Shown: one piece after another, positions 1 to 8,659 of the stretch
Numbering within the stretch: position 1 is the first letter of the stretch
Layout of the letters: each line of letters begins with the position of its first letter
Source: Arthrobacter sp. ATA002
Lineage (GTDB): Bacteria; Actinomycetota; Actinomycetes; Actinomycetales; Micrococcaceae
Length of the DNA: 64,000 nt
Assembly (NCBI RefSeq): GCF_026898095.1
Contig: NZ_CP114015.1
Span: 2,232,001-2,296,000 of the forward strand
Reading direction: 5' to 3'
Program-made: the position numbers and the translations under genes
Notes under the pieces: generated by a model
What the model saw: the letters and a program-made list of their open reading frames with translations, nothing else
What the model was told of the DNA's origin: nothing
Databases searched by the model: none

Positions 1-1
1 G

Positions 2-594
2 GCAGGGTTCGACGGCGTGGAGCTGCACGGTGCCAACGGGTACCTGCTGCAGGAATTCCTCTCCCCGTCTCCAACACCCGCACCGATAACTACGGCGGAT
101 CCCCGGAGAACCGGGCCCGGATGGTCATCGAGACCTTCCGCGCCGTGGCCGAAGCTGTCGGCGCCGAGCACACCGCCATCCGCATCTCCCCGGAACACAA
201 CATCCAGGGCGTGCTGGAAAACGACCGCGCCGACGTGACCGCCACCTACACCGCGCTGGTGGACGGCATCGCGGACCTGAAGCCTGCCTACCTCTCCATC
301 CTGCACAAGGATCCCGCTGACGAGATGATCCAGGACCTGCGCCGCCGCTTCGGCGGCCCGGTGCTGCTGAACACCGGCTTCGGCACCGTCACCAGCCGCG
401 AGGACGCGATCATGCTGCTCGAGGAGGACCTGGCTGACGCCGTCGTCGTCGGCCGCCCGGTCATCGCCAACCCGGACCTGGCCCGCCGCTGGCAGGAAGA
501 CCTGCCGCTGAACGAGGTGGACCAGGCCACCGTCTACACCAACGGTGCCGCCGGCTACACGGACTACGCGCTTCTGGAGACGGTCGCTTCCTAA
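2..594 (+). CDS. NADH:flavin oxidoreductase (Old Yellow Enzyme family), 5'-truncated by the window edge, frameshifted
   Basis: This is the C-terminal half of an FMN-dependent ene-reductase of the Old Yellow Enzyme/N-ethylmaleimide reductase family, which reduces activated C=C bonds with NAD(P)H. The sequence opens in the family motif [11 protein letters not shown] (from base 14). Family members continue LSP[12 protein letters not shown]; here that text is split between two frames, with one base missing near position 70. The downstream frame (from about 75) has RARMVIET and the FMN-phosphate region (LLNTGFGTV, then [15 protein letters not shown]) and ends with TAA at 592-594. The N-terminal half lies outside the window. 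The missing base is either a real mutation or a consensus error like the others in this window. The last 238 bases recur at 3055-3289. Confidence 0.85.
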   Translation, partial: RVRRRGAARCQRVPAAGIPLPVSNTRTDNYGGSPENRARMVIETFRAVAEAVGAEHTAIRISPEHNIQGVLENDRADVTATYTALVDGIADLKPAYLSILHKDPADEMIQDLRRRFGGPVLLNTGFGTVTSREDAIMLLEEDLADAVVVGRPVIANPDLARRWQEDLPLNEVDQATVYTNGAAGYTDYALLETVAS

Positions 595-618
595 GCAACG
601 ATTACAACAGAAGGACGA

Positions 619-657
619 CGGCAGGCCCTCCGCGCGATGCGGGGGCCTGCCGTTTCC
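619..657 (+). terminator. Rho-independent terminator after the flavin oxidoreductase
   Basis: A perfect 10-bp stem (CGGCAGGCCC at 619-628 pairing with GGGCCTGCCG at 643-652) with a 14-base loop is followed by TTTCCTTA. It sits 25 bases after the oxidoreductase stop and just before the convergent oxidoreductase/methyltransferase gene, so it may serve both strands. Confidence 0.7.
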
Positions 658-671
658 TTAACGGGACGGTT

Positions 672-2293
672 TCAGCGTCGAGTGGCTCTGACGACGACGT
701 CGTGAATGGTGGACTCGCGTCCTTCGGGACCGGACATGGTTCGGTGTGACTCCTCAGCGGTCACGACCTCCCACTCAGCGGGATCGAGGCGTGCGGTGAT
801 GTCGGCAACGGTTGCCGAGGCCGAAGCGGGCGGTCCGTTGAGGTACCTGCCGTGCCCGTGATCACTTCCGTGCTGGTGATCGTCCCCACTGGCCCAGCGG
901 TCGAGGTGGCCAACGATGAGGAGGGCGCCTCCGGGGCGACCCAGGAGGCGGTGCGGTCGTAGAAATCCAGTTGCGGCATAGCGGGGTGGGCGTAGTGCGT
1001 GGTCACTAGGTCGTACTGTGCGTCCGGCTCCCAGGTGGACAGGTCCGCCTGGACCCACTGCACCTGATCAGCGACGCCGGCGTCCGCGGCGCGCCCGGCT
1101 GCGCGGTCGAGTGCCGCGGAGGCGATGTCTGCGCCGGTGACCTTCCAGCCGTGCGTGGCGAGCCATATCGCTTCGGTTCCGGCGCCACATCCCGCGTCGA
1201 GTGCGGTCCCCGGTGCCAGGTTGCCGGTTTCCCGTATTAGATGTGGGTTGGCCTGGCTGTTTCCCATGGCCGTGACTCGGTCGCCCTGCCAGATCTGGTC
1301 CCAGTACTCGTGATCGAACGTGTGCTCCATTGTGGGGGTTCCGTCAGTACTTGAGGCGGCTGCCGCGGCCACGGCTCGATCGAGATCCTTCATGATGAGA
1401 TCGGTGTTGATACCTTGCGCTGTCAGGGCCCCAGCGGCGGCGGCGGCCCCGACTTGGGCGCCGATGTTGGAGGAGTTGCCAGCGGCCCACACCCCGGGCA
1501 CCGAGGTGGCGCCGGACGCATCGGTCTCGATGAACGCACCAGCGGGATGGGCCGTCGCTGCGATGCCGATCCCGGCGAAGAGTTCGGTGCGGGCGACCAT
1601 CGGTGTCGAGACCACCACTGCGTCGACCGCAACGACCGTCTCGCCTAATCGCACACCGCTCACGTGGTCGTCCTCGATCTCCAGCCGCGAAATCCGGCCG
1701 GCGACGATTGCGACGCCGAGCGCCTCGAGCTTGGCGCGCTCCTGCCCTTCGAGCTGGAGGTCGTGGGTGAAGAACACGACATCGGAACTCCACTGGCTGA
1801 ACAGGATGGCCTTGTGCAGAGCCATCGGGTTGGTGCCCAGCACTCCGATCCTGCGATCACGGACCTCCCAGCCGTGACAGTAGGGGCAGTGCAGGACACC
1901 ACGACCCCACTGCTCCCGCACCCCGGGGATGTCCGGCAACTCGTCCACCAGCCCCGTTGCGATCAGCAGCCGCCGGGCGCGAAGGACCACACCGCCGCGG
2001 AGCACGACCGAGAACCCGTAAGACGCGCTGGACACGTCAACCACCTCGTCGTCCAGGATCTCGCCGCCGTACCTGCGGACCTCCTGGCGGCCGCGAACCA
2101 ACAACTCCAGCGGACTCAACCCCTCGAGGCCGAGCAACCCGTGCACCGCGTCCGCCGGAGCGTTCCTCGGCTGGCCCGCGTCCACAACCGTCACCGACCG
2201 GCGCGCCCGGGCCAGCGTCAACGCAGCGCTCAGGCCAGCAGCGCCGCCACCAACAACCACCACGTCACGAAGAAAATCCGTATGCTCTGCCAT
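672..2293 (-). CDS. Fused FAD-dependent (thioredoxin-reductase-like) oxidoreductase / class I SAM methyltransferase, frameshifted
   Basis: One reading frame joins two enzymes without a stop. Residues 1 to about 310 are a thioredoxin-reductase-like flavoprotein: FAD-binding GGGAAGLSAA near residue 15, redox pair CPYC at 136-139, and a second FAD motif GVWAAGN near 267. From residue 322 a methyltransferase begins (MEHTFDHEYW), with SAM motif LDAGCGAGTE near 358. Actinobacterial genomes carry this two-domain architecture. The ATG at 2293 follows GAGGACAGCA, a fair ribosome site; an internal ATG at 1330 could in principle start a separate methyltransferase. One base is missing in the GGGG run near 930, which moves the last 85 or so codons to the frame ending at 672. 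The product would be about 540 aa. The substrate is unknown; the pairing suggests reduction followed by methylation of a toxic compound (inference). It is divergent from a cupin regulator. Confidence 0.82.
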
Positions 2294-2337
2294 TGCTGTC
2301 CTCTCGATTCGAGTGCTGCTGCCGGTCCGCACCAGCA

Positions 2338-2362
2338 CTTGTTGAGAATGACTCACAACAAG
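2338..2362. promoter_or_regulatory. Inverted repeat, candidate operator of the XRE-cupin regulator
   Basis: CTTGTTG (2338-2344) and CAACAAG (2356-2362) form a perfect 7-bp dyad with an 11-base spacer. It lies in the 103-base gap between two divergent genes, where a shared operator is expected. Binding by the neighbouring regulator is inferred. Confidence 0.5.
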
Positions 2363-2379
2363 GCGCCTAGCAATCCTTA

Positions 2380-2393
2380 TTGCCGAATGGCAA
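2380..2393. promoter_or_regulatory. Short inverted repeat just before the XRE-cupin start codon
   Basis: TTGCC (2380-2384) and GGCAA (2389-2393) flank GAAT, four bases before the ATG at 2397. It could be a second binding site for autoregulation, but short dyads are common by chance. Confidence 0.3.
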
Positions 2394-2396
2394 GAT

Positions 2397-3005
2397 ATGG
2401 ACATGGACGAGTCGATAGATCGCACCCTGGATGCCGTCGGGCCACGGCTGAAGCAGTTGCGGCAACGCCGGGACATCACCTTGTACGACCTCTCCGAGGA
2501 GACCGGGATCTCGACCAGCACACTGTCCAGGCTCGAGGCCGGGCTCCGGCGTCCCACGCTCGAACAACTGCTGCCGCTGGCACGCGCCTACGGCGCCACC
2601 CTGGATGAACTCGTCGACGCACCACCGACCGGTGACCCACGCATCAACCTGCGCCCGATACGCGCCAACGACGGCCGGACCATCCTGCCCCTCACCCGCA
2701 GGGCCGGAGGCATCCAGGCCTATAAGTTCATCCTCCCCAGGGGACGCGACGACGCTAAGCCCGACCTGCGCACCCACGAGGGCTATGACTGGGCTTTCGT
2801 TCTGAACGGCAATCTCCGACTCGTCCTTGGTGAGCACGATCTGATCCTCAAACCCGGCGAAGCCGCAGAGTTCGACACCCGTATCCCTCACTGGTTCGGC
2901 GCCACCAGCTCAGGACCCGTCGAATTCCTCACCCTTATCGGCAAACAGGGAGAACGGGCGCACCTGCGCACCAGCCCGACGCAACGCAACGATGGCCATC
3001 TCTAA
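2397..3005 (+). CDS. XRE-family regulator with C-terminal cupin sensor domain
   Basis: A 202-aa transcription factor. Residues about 18-72 are a Cro/CI-type helix-turn-helix (LKQLRQRRDITLYDLSEETG, then STSTLSRLEAGLRRP). Residues about 110-185 are a small-molecule-binding cupin with the usual His-rich barrel (RTHEGYDWAFVL, LKPGEAAEFDTRIPHWF). Such XRE-cupin proteins usually control a divergent enzyme gene in response to its substrate, here the fused oxidoreductase/methyltransferase. Two in-frame ATGs (2397 and 2403) are possible; neither has a strong Shine-Dalgarno. The reading frame is intact. Confidence 0.85.
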   Translation: MDMDESIDRTLDAVGPRLKQLRQRRDITLYDLSEETGISTSTLSRLEAGLRRPTLEQLLPLARAYGATLDELVDAPPTGDPRINLRPIRANDGRTILPLTRRAGGIQAYKFILPRGRDDAKPDLRTHEGYDWAFVLNGNLRLVLGEHDLILKPGEAAEFDTRIPHWFGATSSGPVEFLTLIGKQGERAHLRTSPTQRNDGHL

Positions 3006-3054
3006 TTCCGGCCAGACTCAATAGCCGCTGTCTCACGGAATATCCCGGTGCCGT

Positions 3055-3289
3055 CCCGGTGCTGCTGAATACCGGCTTCGGCACCGTCACCAGCCGCAAT
3101 GACGCGATCATGCTGCTCGAGGAGGATCTGGCCGACGCCGTCGTCGTCTGCCGCCCGGTCATCGCTAACCCGGACCTGGCCCGCCGCTGGCAGGAAGACC
3201 TGCCGCTGAACGAGGTGGACCAGGCTACCGTCTACACCGACGGTGCCGCCGGCTGCACGGACTACCCGGCACTGGAGACGGTCGCCTAG
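3055..3289 (+). pseudogene. Second copy of the 3' end of the flavin oxidoreductase gene
   Basis: This stretch matches 357-594 over its full length with scattered substitutions and encodes only the last 77 or so residues of an Old Yellow Enzyme (LLNTGFGTV to the stop at 3287-3289). Differences include a Gly-to-Cys change in the FMN-phosphate region (VVCRPVIAN instead of VVGRPVIAN) and a 3-base contraction near the end. There is no upstream part, so it cannot make an enzyme. The two copies bracket the oxidoreductase/methyltransferase and XRE-cupin genes, as expected after a duplication or an insertion by homologous recombination. Confidence 0.85.
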
Positions 3290-3373
3290 CTAAAACGCCC
3301 GACGACGGCAGACCTTTCGCATGGTGCGGGAAGCCTGTCCTCATTTTCGCCGGGCATTCCACTTAACCAGATG

Positions 3374-4549
3374 TCATTGACGCAGGAGGGTTTCAGTTAG
3401 AGTCGGCGATTGAGGACGGCCCCCGCCGTCACCCGTCTGCTGCTCGACGCCGAATGCGGGCGGTACGCGGCGCCAGGGACGACGGTCGTAGATTGCCAGC
3501 AGCTGCGCACCAAGTCCAAGGAACACCATGGCCAGCCACGCGACGATGTTCAGCCACGGAATATGCAGGGCGACAATAAGGATCAGACCCCCGACGAGTG
3601 CCTTGATCACTGGATGCTGGTTGCCGCGGAAAATGAGCCTGCCGATGAAATAGGCGCCGAAGACAAAGGTTGCGAGCGTCAGCGTTATCCAGACTAAAAG
3701 GACTGCCAGCGCCAGGGGTGCCCCGATGATCGTGGCCAGAAGGACCAGCACCACAAGTGGTACAGCAATTGATGCCACGAAACCGACCAGCAGCGCCTGC
3801 CATGGCCGAGGCAGGAGCCGGTCGGTCACCCGGTGCAGCAAACGGGGGAAGAGCCAGCCCGCAAGCACTGTGATAAGGCTCAGCGCAACCAGCGAGTACA
3901 GCAGACCGAGCAGCCACCCAACGAACTTCTCGCCCGCCGAGGGCTCTTGCTCGGGCTCCGGGGCGATGCGCTGCACGTTGCCGCTGACCGCATCCGCGGA
4001 GATGTTTGCCTCCTCGTCGGAGTTGTACGTGAGGTTGCCGCCGACCGTCCCGCTGATGGTGAGGTTTCCAACGCCAACCTCGACATCACGGCCGATTGCA
4101 CCGGATATTGCGATGTCACCCGCGGCACCCACCAGGTCGTCCCCGAATGACCCGGCATCGGTGATGGTGAGGGTTGCCGCGAAAATCGTTCCACTGCGCG
4201 CAACGTCACCGCTTATGGTCACGTCCTGCCCGGCGAGCCGCACGTTTCCGTCGACATTGCCGGTAATGGTGATCGATTGCGCTGCTGCGATCACGTCCCC
4301 CGTGACATTTCCGCTGATGGTGATGCTCTGCCCGGAGGCATACACGTCTCCGGCAACGTCATCCTGGACGTCGATGTTCAATCCGCTGTAGAACTGCGGA
4401 CCGGTGCCGCCGTCCACCACGGCAAAGGGTACGGACTGCGGGCTGGAATCCGGGGACGAGGCGAATGCGCCGGACCCCGTCGCTAGGACCAGAATGCAGA
4501 CGGCTAGAAGTGCGGAGAAAGTCCGCCGGGCAGGAGAAGGAAGTCTCAT
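3374..4549 (-). CDS. Secreted or membrane-anchored polymer-forming (bactofilin-like repeat) protein
   Basis: A 391-aa protein. The start at 4549 is chosen because GGAAAGG precedes it and a signal peptide follows at once (about residues 8-32, ending SGAFASS). Residues about 50-195 are a run of short beta-helix-type repeats (ISGNVTGD, ITGNVDGN, ISGDVARS, ISGTVGGN), the pattern of polymer-forming bactofilin-type domains. Residues about 215-360 hold four or five membrane segments, so the repeats probably face outside and the protein is anchored by its C-terminal half. The tail is soluble. It stands alone between a terminator-like region and a small membrane gene. A role in cell-surface organisation is only inferred from the fold. 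Confidence 0.75.
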   Translation of the reverse strand: MRLPSPARRTFSALLAVCILVLATGSGAFASSPDSSPQSVPFAVVDGGTGPQFYSGLNIDVQDDVAGDVYASGQSITISGNVTGDVIAAAQSITITGNVDGNVRLAGQDVTISGDVARSGTIFAATLTITDAGSFGDDLVGAAGDIAISGAIGRDVEVGVGNLTISGTVGGNLTYNSDEEANISADAVSGNVQRIAPEPEQEPSAGEKFVGWLLGLLYSLVALSLITVLAGWLFPRLLHRVTDRLLPRPWQALLVGFVASIAVPLVVLVLLATIIGAPLALAVLLVWITLTLATFVFGAYFIGRLIFRGNQHPVIKALVGGLILIVALHIPWLNIVAWLAMVFLGLGAQLLAIYDRRPWRRVPPAFGVEQQTGDGGGRPQSPTLTETLLRQ

Positions 4550-4766
4550 CGGAATGCCTTTCCGGGGTACGGTGTTCGCCTGTTCTTCCTCGTCAGAGGG
4601 CTGATCCCGCGGCTGGGCTGCCATGCGGATCCGGCACCTCGCGCCTGGGGCCAATATGTTCAGTGTCCAGCAGATGCCCGCCGCACCATAGAGACGACGG
4701 CGGGGTTGGACGGCACTGAGGATGATTTACGGACCCGCCGCTGGCAGGAGGACCACCCATCCCCAC

Positions 4767-5090
4767 TTACATCTGCGGTTTCTTCCGCTCCTGCCGTAGT
4801 GTGATGGCTTGGGTGAGGCAGAACGCGGCGAAGGTTGCCGCCAGAAGCACCAGGAGCACCACGCCGGGATTCACCCACAACGGGACCGCGTCGTAGTCAG
4901 CGTTGCACTTGTTGTGCAACGGGAAGTACCGGCCGGGCTCCTGCCGATTCAGGTGGCGGTATACGGGGTCGTACATTTGCCCTCTGTCCTCGCCGACCCG
5001 GCTGGCCAGGCGATTCGCCGGGATCTTCCACTCCGCATACGTGCGAACCCTTAGAAACGAAGCATCAGGCTCATCCCAGACCAGCTTCAC
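4767..5090 (-). CDS. Hypothetical single-pass membrane protein
   Basis: A 107-aa ORF that I do not recognise as a family. Residues 1-70 are polar with several Trp and Arg. Residues about 73-95 form one hydrophobic segment (PGVVLLVLLAATFAAFCL), and the tail ends in basic residues, so the N-terminal part is probably outside. The start is a GTG at 5090 with only a weak GAAG upstream. It diverges from the next gene. Confidence 0.55.
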   Translation of the reverse strand: MKLVWDEPDASFLRVRTYAEWKIPANRLASRVGEDRGQMYDPVYRHLNRQEPGRYFPLHNKCNADYDAVPLWVNPGVVLLVLLAATFAAFCLTQAITLRQERKKPQM

Positions 5091-5267
5091 GCTTCGGCCG
5101 CATTGGTTGCCCTTCCTGACGGACTAAAGCAGCTACGGGAGAATGTGGCCGCAACGGGAGTTTCGCGCTGATCGCGGTGCCCATGTGACAGGGACGCTCA
5201 TCGATGCACGGCTGACACCGGGGCCGTCCGCATCCCGGCGTATTGCGGTTTGTGGTTAGGTGGGCCA

Positions 5268-5510
5268 ATGAACGATTACATAAGTTCCGGCACCTTCTGG
5301 TTCATGGTGGCGCTCATAAATGCCGGTCTTGCCGAGCAGAAGAACCGCTCCCGCTGGATCTGGTTCCTGGTATCACTCCTGTTGGGGCCCATCGCCACGA
5401 TCCTGATTGTCGTGCGGCGGGCACCTGAACCAGTCGAACCGTCCATGACGCACCGGGGCGGGTGGAAGAACCCGGACCCGCATCCGGGATCGCTGGGAGA
5501 TGCGGTGTAG
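5268..5510 (+). CDS. Small hypothetical membrane protein
   Basis: An 80-aa protein starting at the ATG 5268, preceded by AGGTGGG; a GTG at 5250 is an alternative. It has two hydrophobic stretches (residues about 7-20 and 31-50) separated by AEQKNRSRW. The second ends LLLGPIATILIVV, a pattern seen in short actinobacterial membrane proteins of unknown function. The C-terminal 25 residues are polar. Function unknown. Confidence 0.6.
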   Translation: MNDYISSGTFWFMVALINAGLAEQKNRSRWIWFLVSLLLGPIATILIVVRRAPEPVEPSMTHRGGWKNPDPHPGSLGDAV

Positions 5511-5789
5511 AACGAAGACTGTTCCCGGGGTGGGAAAAGCAGGACGACGTGACTCAAGGGCCTCACGCTGAACCACGGACGATTCAGCACCGGAATGCTC
5601 TTGGGTCCACGGTGTGCGCCAACCACTGCCTAGCAGTGAAGATGGATGACCAATGTGCGGTCAGATACCCCTTTATTCAGAATGTTCGTGGCGTTTTGCA
5701 CCCATCCAGGCCCTACCCCGCCACGTCAGCAGCGGGCGCCAGCGTATAGGTTCCCGCCCGAGGGCTGTGGGGAGGAAATCCCACACTGC

Positions 5790-6005
5790 ATGGCGGGGGC
5801 TGTTCCGGGAGGAGTCTCGCCATGCAGGGCCATCGCCCAGTACTACGACGATTTCCATATGACGCAGGCCGGGAACGACGCCGTTGCCAAGCTGTACACC
5901 GAGAAGCTGGCGGCCGCATTGGGCAGATTACCAGCAAAGCAGGACGCCGCATGCGGTGGTACAGACGCGGAGACACTGGAGCTTGCCGCCCACGGCTGGC
6001 CTTAA
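5790..6005 (+). pseudogene. Remnant of an SGNH/GDSL-type hydrolase C-terminus
   Basis: The frame ending at 6005 contains YYDDFHMTQAGNDAVAKLYT (about 5841-5900), the shape of the last catalytic block (Asp-x-x-His) of SGNH hydrolases, followed by a plausible C-terminus. No earlier block (GDS, N, or upstream beta strands) can be found, and the preceding 280 bases (5511-5789) hold no convincing gene. This is a decayed fragment. Confidence 0.5.
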
Positions 6006-6017
6006 TTCCGACGGCGC

Positions 6018-6262
6018 GTGCCCGGTCGCACCGACGTGCCCTACGCCGAACTGACCGAGCACGAACGGCAGATCGTGCTTGACGGCCCCGAGGAGAAACG
6101 GCACCTCACCATCCCGTCCAAATACGGCACGCTGTTCGAACTGAACTTCACCTGCCGCAACGCCCGTCTGGTCGTCCGGGAGCCTCTGAACAACGCCGGC
6201 AGCGAAGAGGGCCTGGCCCGCATCAGCCGCTTTCGTCCGGTCCTGCCCCTGCCCCGCCTGCC
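6018..6262 (+). pseudogene. Internal fragment of a UvrA-like gene
   Basis: The reading frame gives GRTDVPYAELTEHERQIV, then PEEKRHL, LFELNFTCRNA and EEGLARISRF. This parallels the complete UvrA paralogue in this window, which has GVRTDVPFRDLDERERTIV, PEKRRIL, LFELNMTYRNA and EKGLRRIDRF in the same order. Only about 75 of some 850 residues remain, with neither Walker motif. The fragment runs directly into the next regulator gene, so the junction is probably a deletion. Confidence 0.7.
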
Positions 6263-6843
6263 ATGGGACCCGGCTGTCCCCGGGAGTTCAATCTGGACGA
6301 CGCACTGGATCAGGCACTCCTTGTGTTCTGGAAACAGGGGTATGAGGGCACCAGCCTCAATGACCTGATTGCGGCCATGGGCATCAGCAAGCCCAATGCG
6401 GCATTCGGTAACAAGCAGGAACTCTTCCGCTTGGTTTTGGCCCGGCACTCGGAGGGGCCGGGTTCCTATCTCGCCCGTGCCCTCGAAGAGCCCACGGCGC
6501 GGGGTGTTGCAGAGGTGCTGCTGCGGGGTGCGGTCCGGGCGACCACCATGCCTGAAGACTTTGGCGGCTGCCTGACCGACACGGAGCGGTCGCTGCCAGC
6601 GCTGAGTCCCAGCCCGCACTGGACGTACTCGTGCCGTGGCGACAGAACGCGATAAAGCGACTGGAGGATCGCCTTCACCGGGCGGCGGACGACGGCGAGC
6701 TGCCCCGGAACGCAGACCCCGCCCGGCTCGCCCGGTACCTGAACACCGTGGTGTTCGGTATTTCGGTGCAGGCCGCCAACGGAAGCGGCGCCGAGGAACT
6801 GAGCGGCGTCGTCAACGTCGCCCTGCTGGGCTGGCCAAGATAG
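6263..6843 (+). pseudogene. TetR-family regulator, frameshifted and missing recognition-helix residues
   Basis: The N-terminus (PREFNLDDALDQALLVFWKQ, then GYEGTSLNDLIAAMGIS) and the C-terminus (LARYLNTVVFGISVQAANGS) are typical of a TetR subgroup of about 195 aa. Two faults are visible. The helix that normally reads KPSLYAAFGNK is KPNAAFGNK, two residues shorter in the DNA-contacting helix. In addition, one base is lost near 6578, so residues after LT continue in the frame ending at 6843. The first fault is an in-frame 6-base loss, which a homopolymer error does not explain, so the gene is probably dead. It lies next to two other gene fragments. Confidence 0.75.
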
Positions 6844-7003
6844 CCTCCCTCCCCTAGCCACAGCGGGTCCCGCCGCTCCCGGGGCTGCGGGGAATGTGGT
6901 TGCAAACTACGGACGGGCATACCGTTTCAACAAGCACGGCGGCACTGAGCCCCGGAGCAGCGCATCGTCCCGAACACGCCTGGACGGACATGGAGAAACA
7001 CTA

Positions 7004-7700
7004 ATGACCACCATCGGCATTCTCGGATCCGGACAGGCCGGAAGCACCATCGCCCGCGCGGGAATCGCCGCCGGTTACGACGTCGTCATGCAAACTCCGG
7101 GGCCCGCAGACCCTGCAGGGACTCGTCGGCGATCTGGGTCCGGGGGCGCGTGCCGCGACGGCTGCGGAGGCAGCAGTGGCAGCGGACTTGGCGGTCATTG
7201 CGTTCCCGTATGTGCCGGGCGAGACGCTGCCGGTCAAAGAACTCTCCGGAAAGATCGTCCTCGACACCAACAACTACATGGCGTGGCGCGACGGAAACTA
7301 CCCCGAGGTCGACTCCGGCCTCAAGACGGTCCATGAACTGCGCCAGGAAAACCTGCCCGGCGCCAAACTGGCCAAGGCCTTCACCCACATCCAGCACCAC
7401 GCACGCTCCCCCGTCCGTGTCCCCGGCGACGCGCTTCCCGGCCTGTTCCGGCTGGCCCGGCCCGCCGGTGCGCCGGACCGGATGGCGCTGGTGGTGTCCA
7501 GTGACTATCCCGACGCCGTCGAACTCGTGCGGGGCCTCTATGACGACCTGGGATTCGACACCGTCGACAACAGTCCGCTGAGCGAATCCTGGCGTAGCGC
7601 TCCCGGCACACCAATGTGGGAGCATTCCGTGGACGGCCAAAGCCGCGAGGAACTGATTGCCAACCTGCAGCGCGCAGTGTCCCCTGCCCGCGTCGAATAA
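7004..7700 (+). CDS. NADPH-dependent F420 reductase-like oxidoreductase, frameshifted
   Basis: About 232 aa when joined. The N-terminus MTTIGILGSGQAGSTIARAG is a Rossmann dinucleotide motif of the F420H2:NADP+ oxidoreductase-like family (also called NAD(P)-binding or ProC-like). After residue 28 two single bases are missing (near 7088 and 7098), and the frame ending at 7700 continues with DLAVIAFPY, GKIVLDTNNYMAW and ALVVSSDYPDAVELV. The ATG at 7004 follows GGAGAAACACTA. It probably reduces a small substrate or F420 with NAD(P)H; which one cannot be told. Confidence 0.75.
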
Positions 7701-7769
7701 CTGCCTGGTTACCCAGCGCGCCAAGAGCAAAACACCGGCTCGGCAGTATCCACGGCTGACCAATGAACA

Positions 7770-7811
7770 AGGGCCGGGCCCTGGGAGCCGCAGCGCCCGG
7801 ATCCCGGCCCT
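7770..7811. terminator. Candidate bidirectional terminator between convergent genes
   Basis: AGGGCCGGG (7770-7778) pairs with CCCGGCCCT (7803-7811) across a 24-base loop, in the gap between the converging F420-reductase-like gene and the channel gene. No U-tract is present, so the strength is uncertain. Confidence 0.35.
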
Positions 7812-7823
7812 CGCGTCCGGACC

Positions 7824-8651
7824 CTACACCTTCACCTTCGCCGTGAACTGGCGCCCCGGTGCGGTGCGCGCGTGGGTGCCGTAGATCATGAAGCCCACGA
7901 ACGTCAGGCCGCCGACCAGGTTGCCGACCACCGTCGGGATCTCGTTCCAGATCAGGTAATCCATCAGCGTGAACTCTCCCCCGAGCATCAGACCGATCGG
8001 AAACAGGAACATGTTGACCACGGAGTGCTCAAAGCCCATGTAGAAGAAGAGCATGATCGGCATCCACATGGCGATCACCTTGCCGGCCAGGCCGTCGGAC
8101 ATCATCGCACCCACGACGCCGGTGGACACCATCCAGTTGCACAGCACACCGCGGACAAAGAGGGTCAGCATGCCGGCGGCTCCGTGCTCGGCGTAGCCCA
8201 CGGTGCGTCCCTCGCCGAGATGCCCGATCGCGTTCCCCACCTCGCTCACCTCGGAGGAGAAGCCGTAGGTCCACACAATGGCCATCAGCAGGGCCGTCGT
8301 CAGGGCGCCGGCAAAGTTGCCGACAAACACGAGCCCCCAGTTCCTGAGCATCGACTTCAGGGTGACGCCCGGACGCTTGTCCAGCCAGGCGAGCGGAACC
8401 AGGGTGAACACACCGGTCAGCAGGTCGAAGCCGAGAAGATACAGCATGCAGAAACCGACAGGAAACAACACCGCACCGAGCAGCGGCGAGCCGGTCTGGG
8501 TGCTGACCGTGACAGCAAACGCTGCCGCAAGTGCCAAGATGGCACCGGCCATGTAGCTGCGGATCAGCGTGTCGCGCGTGGACAGCGCGACTTTCGCCTG
8601 GCCGGCGTCGATCATGCGGACCGCGAAGTCCTTCGGAATGACATAGCTCAT
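7824..8651 (-). CDS. Formate/nitrite transporter (FNT) family channel
   Basis: A 275-aa pentameric anion-channel family member with six membrane segments; the N-terminal MSYVIPKDFAVRMIDAGQAK leads into the first. Recognisable FNT features are the two re-entrant half-helix regions (near LYLLGFDLLTGVFTLVP and near RGVLCNWMVSTGVV) and the FEHSVVNMFLFPIGL block late in the protein. The start at 8651 is eight bases beyond the stop of cynS on the same strand, so the two are co-transcribed. FNT channels carry small monovalent anions (formate, nitrite, hydrosulfide); next to cyanase, cyanate uptake or bicarbonate handling is a reasonable inference. Confidence 0.88.
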   Translation of the reverse strand: MSYVIPKDFAVRMIDAGQAKVALSTRDTLIRSYMAGAILALAAAFAVTVSTQTGSPLLGAVLFPVGFCMLYLLGFDLLTGVFTLVPLAWLDKRPGVTLKSMLRNWGLVFVGNFAGALTTALLMAIVWTYGFSSEVSEVGNAIGHLGEGRTVGYAEHGAAGMLTLFVRGVLCNWMVSTGVVGAMMSDGLAGKVIAMWMPIMLFFYMGFEHSVVNMFLFPIGLMLGGEFTLMDYLIWNEIPTVVGNLVGGLTFVGFMIYGTHARTAPGRQFTAKVKV

Positions 8652-8659
8652 CGGGGCCC

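Noticed and set aside
1664-2608. Long plus-strand open frame opposite the oxidoreductase/methyltransferase gene
   Set aside because: It is a high-GC shadow of the minus-strand gene; its translation has no domain and the coding signal is all on the other strand.
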